Source of the DNA: Megasphaera sp. UBA5897
GTDB taxonomy: Bacteria > Bacillota > Negativicutes > Veillonellales > Megasphaeraceae
Assembly (NCBI GenBank): GCA_002431345.1
Contig: DJEN01000090.1
Location: forward strand, 1-20,469
Reading direction: 5' to 3'
Length of the DNA stretch: 20,469 nucleotides
A program made the translations under genes and the position numbers. This document shows, piece after piece, positions 7,690 to 14,459 of this stretch (the first letter of the stretch is position 1; each line of letters opens with the position of its first letter). The notes under the pieces are model-generated. The model did not search any database. It saw only the letters and a program-made list of their open reading frames with translations, and was not told the origin of the DNA.

Positions 7690-9018
7690 ATGATGCAAAC
7701 ATGCAGAGCGTGGATTCAAATGCATCCAAAAGAAATCAAACGGGGACTTTGCGGTATGCTTATTTTGGGTATAGTGTTTTGGGGATGCTGCGTGGCTTTG
7801 AGCTATAAAGCAGCTGATATTTTTAACCATGTTGCCGCAGAAAGAGACGTGTTCCACGGTACGGTTACTGTAGAACAGCTCAGTGCTTCTCCTTGGGGAA
7901 CCGTTTCGTTTAAAAACTTAGTTTGGCTGGATGAAGATGGCACACTGCTGGCAAAAATTCCGGAAGGCTCCTTTCATGTCAAAATTTGGGATGTTGTGTC
8001 GCGGCATATTGGCACGCAGACCGTTACAGACCTGTCAATCAATAAAGCGTATGTACATTTGTTTTTTAATGACAACATGGAACTGCGGCATGTGAAAGGA
8101 TTGTCTGATGAAGATGAAACCCAAAAAGAAAAAAAGGGGATAACGCTGACCGGATTGCACAGCAGCCGTCCTTTTGACTGCCAAATCCATGTCAGCAACA
8201 GTACGATAGAAGCCGACTCGCCGCAGCGGCACTTTACGATTGACAACGTAACGCTGCGCTTAGACTTGCATACCCGGGGCATGACAAAAATAGAACTGTC
8301 AGCCGGACCGTTTTCCGGCGTGATGGAAGCCGACAGAATGCAGCTGGGCGGCACGCTGGATTTTGCCAAAGATGTACCGCAGTATGATATGTATTTGAAA
8401 ATTAAAGACTGCAAGCCCCAGTCTTTGGGCGTAGGTTTTGATGTCGATGATACAGCGTCTGCCTATGCCAACATTACAGGTGATTTGCCGCATCCTGTCA
8501 TTGACGGCAACATAGCGATGGACCAAATGAATATTACTGCTCTGCGGTTTACAGACGTAAAAGGATTATTTCATTATGAAGACGGCCATGTTACAGTAAC
8601 CCAGGTAACGGCGAATGTATTTGGCGGAACAGTCAAAGCCGCCGGCAGTTTTAATTTAAATGAAAAATCATACTACGCAGATATTTCCGGCGAAAACCTG
8701 CGCGGCAGCAAAGCGGCTCACGACAACTTACTGCGATGTAAAGTACGCTTGGATTTGCATATGAGTGAAAATAAGACTGCCCATACCAGAGATATTCACG
8801 GTACCTTTTCTTCCAGTCCCGGAGAGTACCATTTTGTGCCGTTCAAGCGAATTTCCGGCCGATTTAAGAAAATAGGGAGCACGTTGTTGTTTGAACACGT
8901 TGTGATTTCCATGGCCATGGGTGATGTGACGACTGATGCCTTTCGTATTGTCAATGGCGAGATCCAGATGGGGACGATATATTTGGATGCAGGAGGAACC
9001 CGTTCGGCACTGCGGTAG
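7690..9018 (+). CDS. AsmA/TamB-like envelope protein
   Basis: This 442-residue protein has a cytoplasmic N-terminus, one membrane anchor (about residues 19-42, GMLILGIVFWGCCVALSY), and a long beta-rich exported part with repeated motifs of the AsmA kind, such as VEQLSASPWGTVSFKNLVW, NSTIEADSPQRHFTIDNVTL and VTANVFGGTVKAAGSFNL. Such proteins in diderm bacteria form hydrophobic grooves thought to move lipids or assist outer-membrane assembly. It is much shorter than TamB. The tandem ATG at 7690 (ATGATG) follows TAAGGGA at 7674-7680. It sits alone between two transcription units. The fold class is fairly clear; the exact role is not. Confidence 0.75.
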   Translation: MMQTCRAWIQMHPKEIKRGLCGMLILGIVFWGCCVALSYKAADIFNHVAAERDVFHGTVTVEQLSASPWGTVSFKNLVWLDEDGTLLAKIPEGSFHVKIWDVVSRHIGTQTVTDLSINKAYVHLFFNDNMELRHVKGLSDEDETQKEKKGITLTGLHSSRPFDCQIHVSNSTIEADSPQRHFTIDNVTLRLDLHTRGMTKIELSAGPFSGVMEADRMQLGGTLDFAKDVPQYDMYLKIKDCKPQSLGVGFDVDDTASAYANITGDLPHPVIDGNIAMDQMNITALRFTDVKGLFHYEDGHVTVTQVTANVFGGTVKAAGSFNLNEKSYYADISGENLRGSKAAHDNLLRCKVRLDLHMSENKTAHTRDIHGTFSSSPGEYHFVPFKRISGRFKKIGSTLLFEHVVISMAMGDVTTDAFRIVNGEIQMGTIYLDAGGTRSALR

Positions 9019-9075
9019 GTATATCTATGGATATACACGGTTCTGTTATTTGCAGGAAAAGCAGTTCTATAAAAA

Positions 9076-9104
9076 TTTACAGAGATAATGAACCATGGTA
9101 TAAT
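9076..9104 (+). promoter_or_regulatory. Extended -10 promoter of the cobalamin riboswitch transcript
   Basis: TTTACA (9076-9081), a 17-base spacer, then TGGTATAAT with TATAAT at 9099-9104 and the extended TG at 9096-9097. The expected transcription start is near 9111, just upstream of the aptamer. Confidence 0.8.
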
Positions 9105-9124
9105 GTATGCAATTACATATTGTA

Positions 9125-9278
9125 CATCAGGTGTAGCAGACTTAATAGAGAAGACCGGTGAAAGACCGGCGCGGTCCCGCCGCTGTAAGGAAGAGTCAGG
9201 CTGTATATATGTCACTGTACGCATGTATGGGAAGGCACAGCTGTGATGATGACTCCGAGCCAGAAGAACTGCCTGATG
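9125..9278 (+). promoter_or_regulatory. Cobalamin riboswitch aptamer
   Basis: This is an adenosylcobalamin-type riboswitch. Closing helix P1 is CATCAGG (9125-9131) with CCTGATG (9272-9278). Conserved blocks lie in the right order: ACCGGTGAAAGACCGG, then GCGGTCCCGCCGCTGT with AAGGAAGAGTCAGG, GGGAAGGC, ATGATGACTCCGAG, and the B12 box AGCCAGAAGAACTGCC (9258-9273). The B12 box departs slightly from the usual form at the AACTGCC end. The element lies between a strong promoter and an intrinsic terminator ahead of cbiK, so it probably lowers cobaltochelatase expression when cobalamin is plentiful. Confidence 0.95.
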
Positions 9279-9337
9279 GATAATCACCGATAGACCTGCG
9301 AGCGATGGGGATGGAGATTGATTAGTATTAGCTATTC

Positions 9338-9367
9338 AAGCCGCACGGAGTTCGTGCGGCTTTTTTT
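9338..9367 (+). terminator. Riboswitch expression-platform terminator
   Basis: A 10-bp perfect stem (9338-9347 with 9353-9362, loop GAGTT) runs into seven T at 9361-9367. It stands about 60 bases after the aptamer and 75 bases before the cbiK start, the position expected for a transcriptional off-switch. Confidence 0.92.
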
Positions 9368-9442
9368 AATACTTGCAATAAGGCTTACTGGCTGTGATGA
9401 CGATATGTATGCTGTCCTCTACATCAAAAAAGGAGTGGTATC

Positions 9443-10450
9443 ATGTTTGGAAAGAAATTGAAAAAAATGTTGTTTTTGTCATTAGCTGTAACGGCATTGG
9501 GTGTTGTTGGCAGTGGTTTGCCGGTACAGGCAGCCGGCTACACGCTCAACCCGGAAGTAAAAGATGCAACGCCGGCATTGAAGCAGGCTGCTGAAATTGG
9601 CGTACGTACGTACAACAATCCGGCTATGCAGAACGCAGCCAATAAAGACGCAATCCTCGTTCTCAGCTTTGGCACGACGTATAAAGACAGCCGCGCGAAG
9701 ACCATTGATAAGACTGTAGCCGCAATTCAGGCAGCCCATCCCAATCAAAAAGTAGTTACAGCCTTTACTTCACATATTATTGTAGACCGCATCAAAGCCA
9801 AAGAAGGCCTGACGATTCCGACGCCGGAACAGGCGATGGCACAGCTCAAAAAAGATGGGTATACACGTGTAGCCATTACGACATTAGATGTTATTCCGGG
9901 AATGGAATACGCCTATGATACAGCTATTTTTGATTTATATAAAAATGATTTTAAACGCATGACTATGGGCACGCCGATTTTATATTGGATGGGTCAGGAA
10001 GATCAGCGCGACGATTTAGCTGAATTTGTTCAGGCTCTTTCTACACAGTTCCCGAAAATCGGCAAAAAGGATGCTGTCCTCGTCATGGCTCACGGCACAC
10101 CGCATCCTGCTAACGCATACTATGCTGTTTTACAGGACCGTTTAGACGCAGCGAATGTAGGCAATGTATTTGTATATTCTGTAGAAGGATGGCCTCATCT
10201 GGATACCGTTATTCCGCAGCTGAAAGCGAAAGGCATCAAAAACGTGACGCTTATGCCGATGATGATGGTTGCCGGCGACCATGCCAACAACGATATGGCT
10301 GGTGCTGACGCAGATTCCCATAAGAGCATTCTGGAAAAAGAAGGCTTCAAGGTTACACCGTATATTCATGGCCTCGGTGAAAACGAAGCAGTTCGCAACA
10401 TGTTTGTAGAACGCGCCAACGAAGCATGGGATGCTTTGGAAAAACAATAA
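9443..10450 (+). CDS. cbiK: Exported sirohydrochlorin cobaltochelatase CbiK
   Basis: CbiK inserts Co2+ into sirohydrochlorin in the anaerobic (early cobalt) cobalamin pathway. The 335-residue protein starts with a basic n-region and hydrophobic core ending VQA at residues 28-30, so it has a Sec signal peptide cleaved after A30. The mature part begins with VLSFGTTYKDSR and has FTSHII (H111), MAHGTPHPANAYY (H217) and MMMVAGDHANNDMAGAD (H280). The 63-residue gap between H217 and H280 fits the two metal-binding histidines known in Salmonella CbiK; E155 is a candidate for the acidic ligand. An exported CbiK is known in Desulfovibrio. AAAGGAG precedes the ATG. The gene is monocistronic and riboswitch-controlled. 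Confidence 0.93.
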   Translation: MFGKKLKKMLFLSLAVTALGVVGSGLPVQAAGYTLNPEVKDATPALKQAAEIGVRTYNNPAMQNAANKDAILVLSFGTTYKDSRAKTIDKTVAAIQAAHPNQKVVTAFTSHIIVDRIKAKEGLTIPTPEQAMAQLKKDGYTRVAITTLDVIPGMEYAYDTAIFDLYKNDFKRMTMGTPILYWMGQEDQRDDLAEFVQALSTQFPKIGKKDAVLVMAHGTPHPANAYYAVLQDRLDAANVGNVFVYSVEGWPHLDTVIPQLKAKGIKNVTLMPMMMVAGDHANNDMAGADADSHKSILEKEGFKVTPYIHGLGENEAVRNMFVERANEAWDALEKQ

Positions 10451-10497
10451 TAAACAGTACATCACGATAATCCCCTAAAAAATATACTGGTATTGTA

Positions 10498-10535
10498 GCA
10501 AAACCCCGCTGTCGCAGTAAGCAGCGGGGTTTTGC
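10498..10535 (+). terminator. Rho-independent terminator after cbiK
   Basis: A 14-bp perfect stem (10498-10511 with 10522-10535, 10-base loop) with A4 on the 5' side and T4 on the 3' side. The stem has a GC core of CCCCGCTG. Confidence 0.85.
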
Positions 10536-10544
10536 ATATGAACA

Positions 10545-10566
10545 ATACTCATAAATTTCTGAGTAT
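10545..10566. promoter_or_regulatory. Operator-like dyad upstream of the MFS gene
   Basis: ATACTCA (10545-10551) and TGAGTAT (10560-10566) form a perfect 7-bp inverted repeat with an 8-base AT-rich spacer. It lies about 76 bases before the MFS start and just upstream of a possible -10 (TATACT, 10591-10596). Hairpin use seems less likely than protein binding because the spacing suits two turns of DNA. The factor is not known. Confidence 0.45.
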
Positions 10567-10641
10567 CTTCTTTTTCTACTTAGGTGTATTTATACTAAAT
10601 GTATATTCTGATAAAACACAACGATACGAGGAGACAGTACT

Positions 10642-11850
10642 ATGCAGCATGCTATGATACAACCAGTAAGTTTACCGCGTATTTTATGGTCTGTTTTTGC
10701 AGCCGTTACTTTAATTACACAGAATTGGTACAGCTTTTCGGCTGTATTGCCTGTTTTGCAGCCCTTATGGAACTTAACGGCAACGCAGACAGGACTCATT
10801 GTAGCGTCTTTTCAGTTTGGGTATGTATTATCTGTATTGATTTGCAGTTTGTTTAGTGATACGCATAGCCCGCAGAAAATTTTGGTACTGGGAGGTCTGG
10901 TATCCAGCCTGTCCAGTTTGGCTTTTGCAGTACTAGCGCATGGATTTTATAGTGCGATCCTATTGCGGTTTATCGTTGGGCTGGGCATGGGCGGCGTATT
11001 TGTGCCTGGCGTTAAGATTGTTTCGACTGTGTTTCCGCCGGCTCAGCGGGGCAGTGTAGTAGGGCTTACAGTTAGTGCCATGTCATTGGGTTCTGGGCTG
11101 TCTATTTTTTATTCCGGCCTGTTTATTGCTTGGTTTTCTTGGCAGGCTTTGATGGTCTGTACGGCATTGGGGGCAGGGCTAGGTGCTTGGGCAGTCTATT
11201 CATTAGGAAAATTACAAATTCCCACATCCAACATTGCCGTATCGACAGCCTTGTTTAAACGGCTGCTTCATAAACCGGTCCTGCTGATTAATGCCAGCTA
11301 TATGGGCCATATGTGGGAGCTGTATACCATGTGGCCTTGGATCGGTCCTTTCATGGTTTTTGTTTTGGCAGCGCAGGGATATGACGTGCAAAAAGCAGCT
11401 GTGTACGGCAATACATTAGGCGGGATTAGTATTATAATCGGGGCGCTGGCAACATGGATAGGCGGGAAATTATCTGATGTATACGGACGAACTGTTATGA
11501 TACTGGTGTTTTTGGCAGGCAGTACGATTTGCTCCTTATGCATTGGTTGGATGGTGTATGTTCCCGTATCGTTACTTACCGTCATGGTTATTGTATATGG
11601 TTTTTTAGTCGTTGGCGACAGTCCTATTTTAACAGCTACAGTTGCTGATTTGGCAGAACCGGAGATCATGGGATTTACGCTGGGAATTCAATCGGTTGTT
11701 GGCTATGGAATCACTATCATATCACCGGCTGTTTTTGGATTGGTATTGGATACCACGCAGTCTTGGGGATGGGCATTTACCAGTCTGGGGCTGGGTGCCT
11801 TTTTAGGTGTTGTGGCTCTTCTGTTTCTTCGTCACACTGTACATATTTAA
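10642..11850 (+). CDS. Major facilitator superfamily transporter
   Basis: This 402-residue protein has about 12 hydrophobic segments and the two-half MFS layout. The first loop 2-3 motif is degenerate (SLFSDTHSPQKIL), while the second-half copy is canonical (GGKLSDVYGRTVMIL). The motif LLRFIVGLGMGGVFVPGVK matches transmembrane segment 4 of the family. The central loop (about 190-205) is short. GAGGAGA at 10628-10634 sets the start with 7 bases of spacing. It resembles the NarK/CynX-like branch of small-anion or organic-acid carriers, but the substrate cannot be named. It is probably transcribed alone; an operator-like dyad lies upstream and no convincing terminator follows. Confidence 0.88.
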   Translation: MQHAMIQPVSLPRILWSVFAAVTLITQNWYSFSAVLPVLQPLWNLTATQTGLIVASFQFGYVLSVLICSLFSDTHSPQKILVLGGLVSSLSSLAFAVLAHGFYSAILLRFIVGLGMGGVFVPGVKIVSTVFPPAQRGSVVGLTVSAMSLGSGLSIFYSGLFIAWFSWQALMVCTALGAGLGAWAVYSLGKLQIPTSNIAVSTALFKRLLHKPVLLINASYMGHMWELYTMWPWIGPFMVFVLAAQGYDVQKAAVYGNTLGGISIIIGALATWIGGKLSDVYGRTVMILVFLAGSTICSLCIGWMVYVPVSLLTVMVIVYGFLVVGDSPILTATVADLAEPEIMGFTLGIQSVVGYGITIISPAVFGLVLDTTQSWGWAFTSLGLGAFLGVVALLFLRHTVHI

Positions 11851-12097
11851 ACACACGGTCTATTCTGCTTGTGATATACGATAGGCAGGCATTTTATCCA
11901 AAATGGGATGAGAAAGCATACAGGCAGCTACACGTTTTTGCCGCGCAGCTGCAATCTGTTGACTTTTGGAATTTATGGAATTTTTTTCCACCATTTCATT
12001 CTCTTCTTTCATCTGTTATTCCAAACTGTAGATTTGTATAATGAAATCATAAAACAGAGAACTTCATTACTACTACGTAAAATAGGAGATGGAACGA
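11851..12097. other. Intergenic region between MFS and CoA-transferase genes
   Basis: The region holds no coding frame with a family-like product. A near-consensus -10 TATAAT is at 12037-12042, but the best -35 at 17 bases (TGTTAT, 12014-12019) is poor, so promoter placement is tentative. A weak imperfect stem around ATTTTATCC and GGGATGAGAA (about 11890-11920) might end the MFS transcript. Confidence 0.3.
12084..12088 (+). promoter_or_regulatory. Ribosome site deciding the CoA-transferase start
   Basis: AGGAG ends directly at the upstream ATG (12089), too close to serve it. It stands 9 bases before the ATG at 12098, so translation should begin at 12098. Confidence 0.8.
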
Positions 12098-13681
12098 ATG
12101 AAACAAGTAAAGATTATTACAGCAGAAGAAGCGGCTCTTCTCGTTAAAGACGGCGACGTCGTTACGACCAATGGGTTTGTTGGTTCCGGCCAGCCGGAAG
12201 CCTTGACCAGTGCGTTGGAAGCACGTTTTTTGGAAACGGGCGCACCGAAAGATTTGACATTGATTTATGCGGCATCTCAGGGCAATACAGACGGCCGCGG
12301 CGGTGACCATTTTGCCCATGAAGGCATGCTCAAAAAAGCGATTTTAGGCCATTGGAATGCCGTTACAGCCCTGCAGAAATTAGTTAACGAAAACAAAATT
12401 CAGGCATACAACCTGCCGCAGGGTACATTGTCCCAGTATTTCCGTGATGTAGCTGCGCATCGTTTGGGCACGATTACACATGTCGGCTTGGAAACATTTG
12501 CCGACCCGCGCGTTACAGGCGGCAGATTGAACGACGTTACAAAAGAAGATTTTGTAAAAGTCATTGAAATTGACGGACATGAACAGCTTTTCTATCCGCG
12601 CATGGATATGAATATTGGCTTTATCCGCGGTACATATGCCGACGAATGGGGCAATGTTGTCCTTTCCAAGGAAGTATCTCCTTTTGATGCGACACCGCTG
12701 GCACAGGCTGTCCATAACAGCGGCGGCACTGTTGTCGTACAGGTAGAAAAAATCGTCAAAGGCGGCACATTAGATCCCAAACTCGTCAAAGTACCGGGCA
12801 TTTATGTAGACTATATCGTCCAAGTCGATGACGAAACCAAACGGCAGCAGTCTTTTGATTGTGAATACGACCCGTCGTTGACTGGTGAAGTTACGGTTCC
12901 TGTCAAAGCTTTGGATCCGGCACCGCTCAACGCGAAAAAAGTTATTGCCCGCCGAGCAGCTCTCTTACTTCTCAATATGAGCAATGAAGCCGTTATCAAC
13001 CTCGGTATCGGCATTCCGGAACTCGTTTCTTCCGTTGCCAACGAAGAAGGGATTGGCGACAGCCTGACGATGACTGTCGAAGCCGGTGCTATTGGCGGTG
13101 TACCTCTTGGCGGCGTTCGTTTTGGCGCATCGGTCAATGCCGAAGCGTATATGGACCAGGCTACGCAGTTTGACTTCTATGACGGCGGCGGTTTGGATTT
13201 GACCTGCCTGGGATTAGCCGAATGCGATAAAGACGGCAATATCAACGTTTCCAAATTTGGTACGCGCATTGCCGGATGCGGCGGTTTTGTCAATATTACG
13301 CAGAACACGAAGAGCGTTGTCTTCTGCGGTACCTTCACGACAGGCAAGCTGAAAGAAGAAATCAAAGACGGCGAACTGCACATCATCCAGGAAGGCAAAG
13401 TACAGAAATTCGTTCCGACAGTAGACCATATTACGTTTAGCGGCAACTATGCCCGCAAACATAAACAACATGTCCTGTACATTACAGAACGTGCCGTATT
13501 TGAAATGAAAGAAGACGGTGTACATTTGACAGAAATCGCTCCGGGCATCGACCTGCAGAAAGATATTCTCGATCAGATGGGATTCAAACCGATTATTGAA
13601 GATGTCAAAATTATGCCGGCATATCTCTTCAAAGATGAACCGATGGGCTTGAAAGCAATGAAAGCTAATTTACAAAAATAA
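12098..13681 (+). CDS. pct: Acetate/propionate CoA-transferase (YdiF/Pct family)
   Basis: This family I CoA-transferase moves CoA between short-chain acyl-CoAs and acids such as acetate, propionate, lactate or butyrate through a glutamyl-CoA intermediate. From 12098 it has 527 residues, matching the single-chain type of Clostridium propionicum and Megasphaera (about 520). The N-terminal half carries VKIITAEEAALLVKDGDVV and GSQGNTDGR-like loops, and the C-terminal half carries the active-site block TMTVEAGAIGGVPLGG with catalytic Glu at residue 328. FDFYDGGGLDLTCLGLAECD and INVSKFGTRIAGCGGFVNI are strong signatures. The codon usage is biased as in highly expressed genes. It is likely monocistronic and would serve lactate/propionate or butyrate fermentation. 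Exact acid preference cannot be read. Confidence 0.92.
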   Translation: MKQVKIITAEEAALLVKDGDVVTTNGFVGSGQPEALTSALEARFLETGAPKDLTLIYAASQGNTDGRGGDHFAHEGMLKKAILGHWNAVTALQKLVNENKIQAYNLPQGTLSQYFRDVAAHRLGTITHVGLETFADPRVTGGRLNDVTKEDFVKVIEIDGHEQLFYPRMDMNIGFIRGTYADEWGNVVLSKEVSPFDATPLAQAVHNSGGTVVVQVEKIVKGGTLDPKLVKVPGIYVDYIVQVDDETKRQQSFDCEYDPSLTGEVTVPVKALDPAPLNAKKVIARRAALLLLNMSNEAVINLGIGIPELVSSVANEEGIGDSLTMTVEAGAIGGVPLGGVRFGASVNAEAYMDQATQFDFYDGGGLDLTCLGLAECDKDGNINVSKFGTRIAGCGGFVNITQNTKSVVFCGTFTTGKLKEEIKDGELHIIQEGKVQKFVPTVDHITFSGNYARKHKQHVLYITERAVFEMKEDGVHLTEIAPGIDLQKDILDQMGFKPIIEDVKIMPAYLFKDEPMGLKAMKANLQK

Positions 13682-13694
13682 TATATGTACAAGC

Positions 13695-13736
13695 ATAATA
13701 TAAAAGCTGCCGTATTTGCGGCAGCTTTTATATTAT
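13695..13736. terminator. 18-bp perfect hairpin terminator after the CoA-transferase
   Basis: 13695-13712 pairs perfectly with 13719-13736 around a 6-base loop. The stem has a GC core (AGCTGCCG) and AT ends, giving TTTTATATTAT on the 3' side, so it can act in either direction although the T tract is interrupted. Confidence 0.8.
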
Positions 13737-13758
13737 AAAAAAATATATATAATAATAG

Positions 13759-13780
13759 TTACTCAGAAATTCAATAGTAA
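13759..13780. promoter_or_regulatory. Imperfect dyad similar to the one upstream of the MFS gene
   Basis: TTACT (13759-13763) and AGTAA (13776-13780) flank an AT-rich core. Aligned without gaps to 10545-10566 it matches at 15 of 22 bases, including TACTCA, AAATT and AGTA. It lies about 150 bases before the LarC-like gene. Confidence 0.3.
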
Positions 13781-13824
13781 TAGAGAAGTGATGGAAAGAA
13801 CTTTATTTTTATTATAAAATACGG

Positions 13825-13853
13825 TATAGTATCATTAAACTATCAACATAGTT
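13825..13853 (+). promoter_or_regulatory. Candidate -10 with overlapping palindrome
   Basis: TATAGT (13825-13830) is a possible -10, with only a weak -35 (TTTATT, 13802-13807). Directly behind it AACTAT-CAAC-ATAGTT (13838-13853) is a perfect 6-bp inverted repeat placed over the expected transcription start. A third ATAGT half-site lies inside the -10. This arrangement would suit a repressor. Confidence 0.35.
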
Positions 13854-13866
13854 GTATATACGCAAA

Positions 13867-13889
13867 ATGAAATAATTGATGAATTTCAT
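13867..13889. repeat. Inverted repeat in the leader of the LarC-like gene
   Basis: ATGAAAT (13867-13873) and ATTTCAT (13883-13889) are perfect 7-bp arms around a 9-base spacer, 42 bases before the start codon at 13932. It could be a second operator or a weak leader hairpin. Confidence 0.35.
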
Positions 13890-13931
13890 AGGTATGTATG
13901 CATAATATCTTATCAACGCAGGAGGAGCATC

Positions 13932-14459
13932 ATGTTTCGGGGGGAAAAAACTCGATATTTGATTATTGCTATGTGTGACAATATTAGTGGTGAAGATGCA
14001 GCGTTATCGATTGATTGTTTATATCGAGCTGGGGCTATGAATGTACAAGTTTTTAGTACATTAACTAAAAAAGGCCGTCCTGGATATACGTATATGATTG
14101 ATTGCGATAAAGCGCACCAAGAAGCTGTAGAAACTTGCTTGATTCAGGAAGTGGGTACGACTGGGTGGCATTATTTTCCTACGACTCATCGGTATATTGA
14201 AGTTAAGTATTTACAGCGTAATATCATTTTTAAACAAGGCGATAAGACAATTTCTCTCATGTGTGGCTGTAAATATGCACCTAATGTTCCGCAGCCATAT
14301 CGGCCGGAAACAGATAGCATAGAAAAAATAATACATGTATTACGGGAGAAATTTCAAATACAAGTGGCCTTGTCGCAGTTACGACAAAAAATAATTGAAG
14401 CGTTTCAAACAACAGAAAATCCCGTTATTTGGGATATAGAAACATGGGGGAATAGATAA
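13932..14459 (+). CDS. Stand-alone LarC C-terminal-domain-like protein
   Basis: This 175-residue protein aligns by eye with the C-terminal half of LarC (DUF111; nickel insertion into the pincer cofactor of lactate racemase): an acidic first strand AMCDNISGED (compare the NIDDM-type motif), then LYRAGAMNVQVFSTLTKKGRPG (about 30-51) where the KKGRPG motif is highly conserved, then EVGTTGWHYFPTTHRYIEV (73-91) matching the ETTTLG block, and a C-terminal KYAPNVPQPYRPETDSIEKI segment resembling VKPEYED. In LarC this half binds CTP. The N-terminal half with its histidine-rich loop is absent here. GGAGG at 13920-13925 sets the start. The gene overlaps the next by one base and is AT-rich (about 32% GC in 14041-14100). 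LarC resemblance is fairly sure; function is not. Confidence 0.65.
   Translation: MFRGEKTRYLIIAMCDNISGEDAALSIDCLYRAGAMNVQVFSTLTKKGRPGYTYMIDCDKAHQEAVETCLIQEVGTTGWHYFPTTHRYIEVKYLQRNIIFKQGDKTISLMCGCKYAPNVPQPYRPETDSIEKIIHVLREKFQIQVALSQLRQKIIEAFQTTENPVIWDIETWGNR

Noticed and set aside
9019..9036. GTATATC-TATG-GATATAC hairpin as terminator of the AsmA-like gene
   Set aside because: The stem is only 7 bp, AT-rich and has no T tract; termination here is not supported.
12089..12097. Upstream ATG for the CoA-transferase
   Set aside because: The AGGAG site directly abuts this ATG, leaving no spacing; the ATG at 12098 is correctly spaced.
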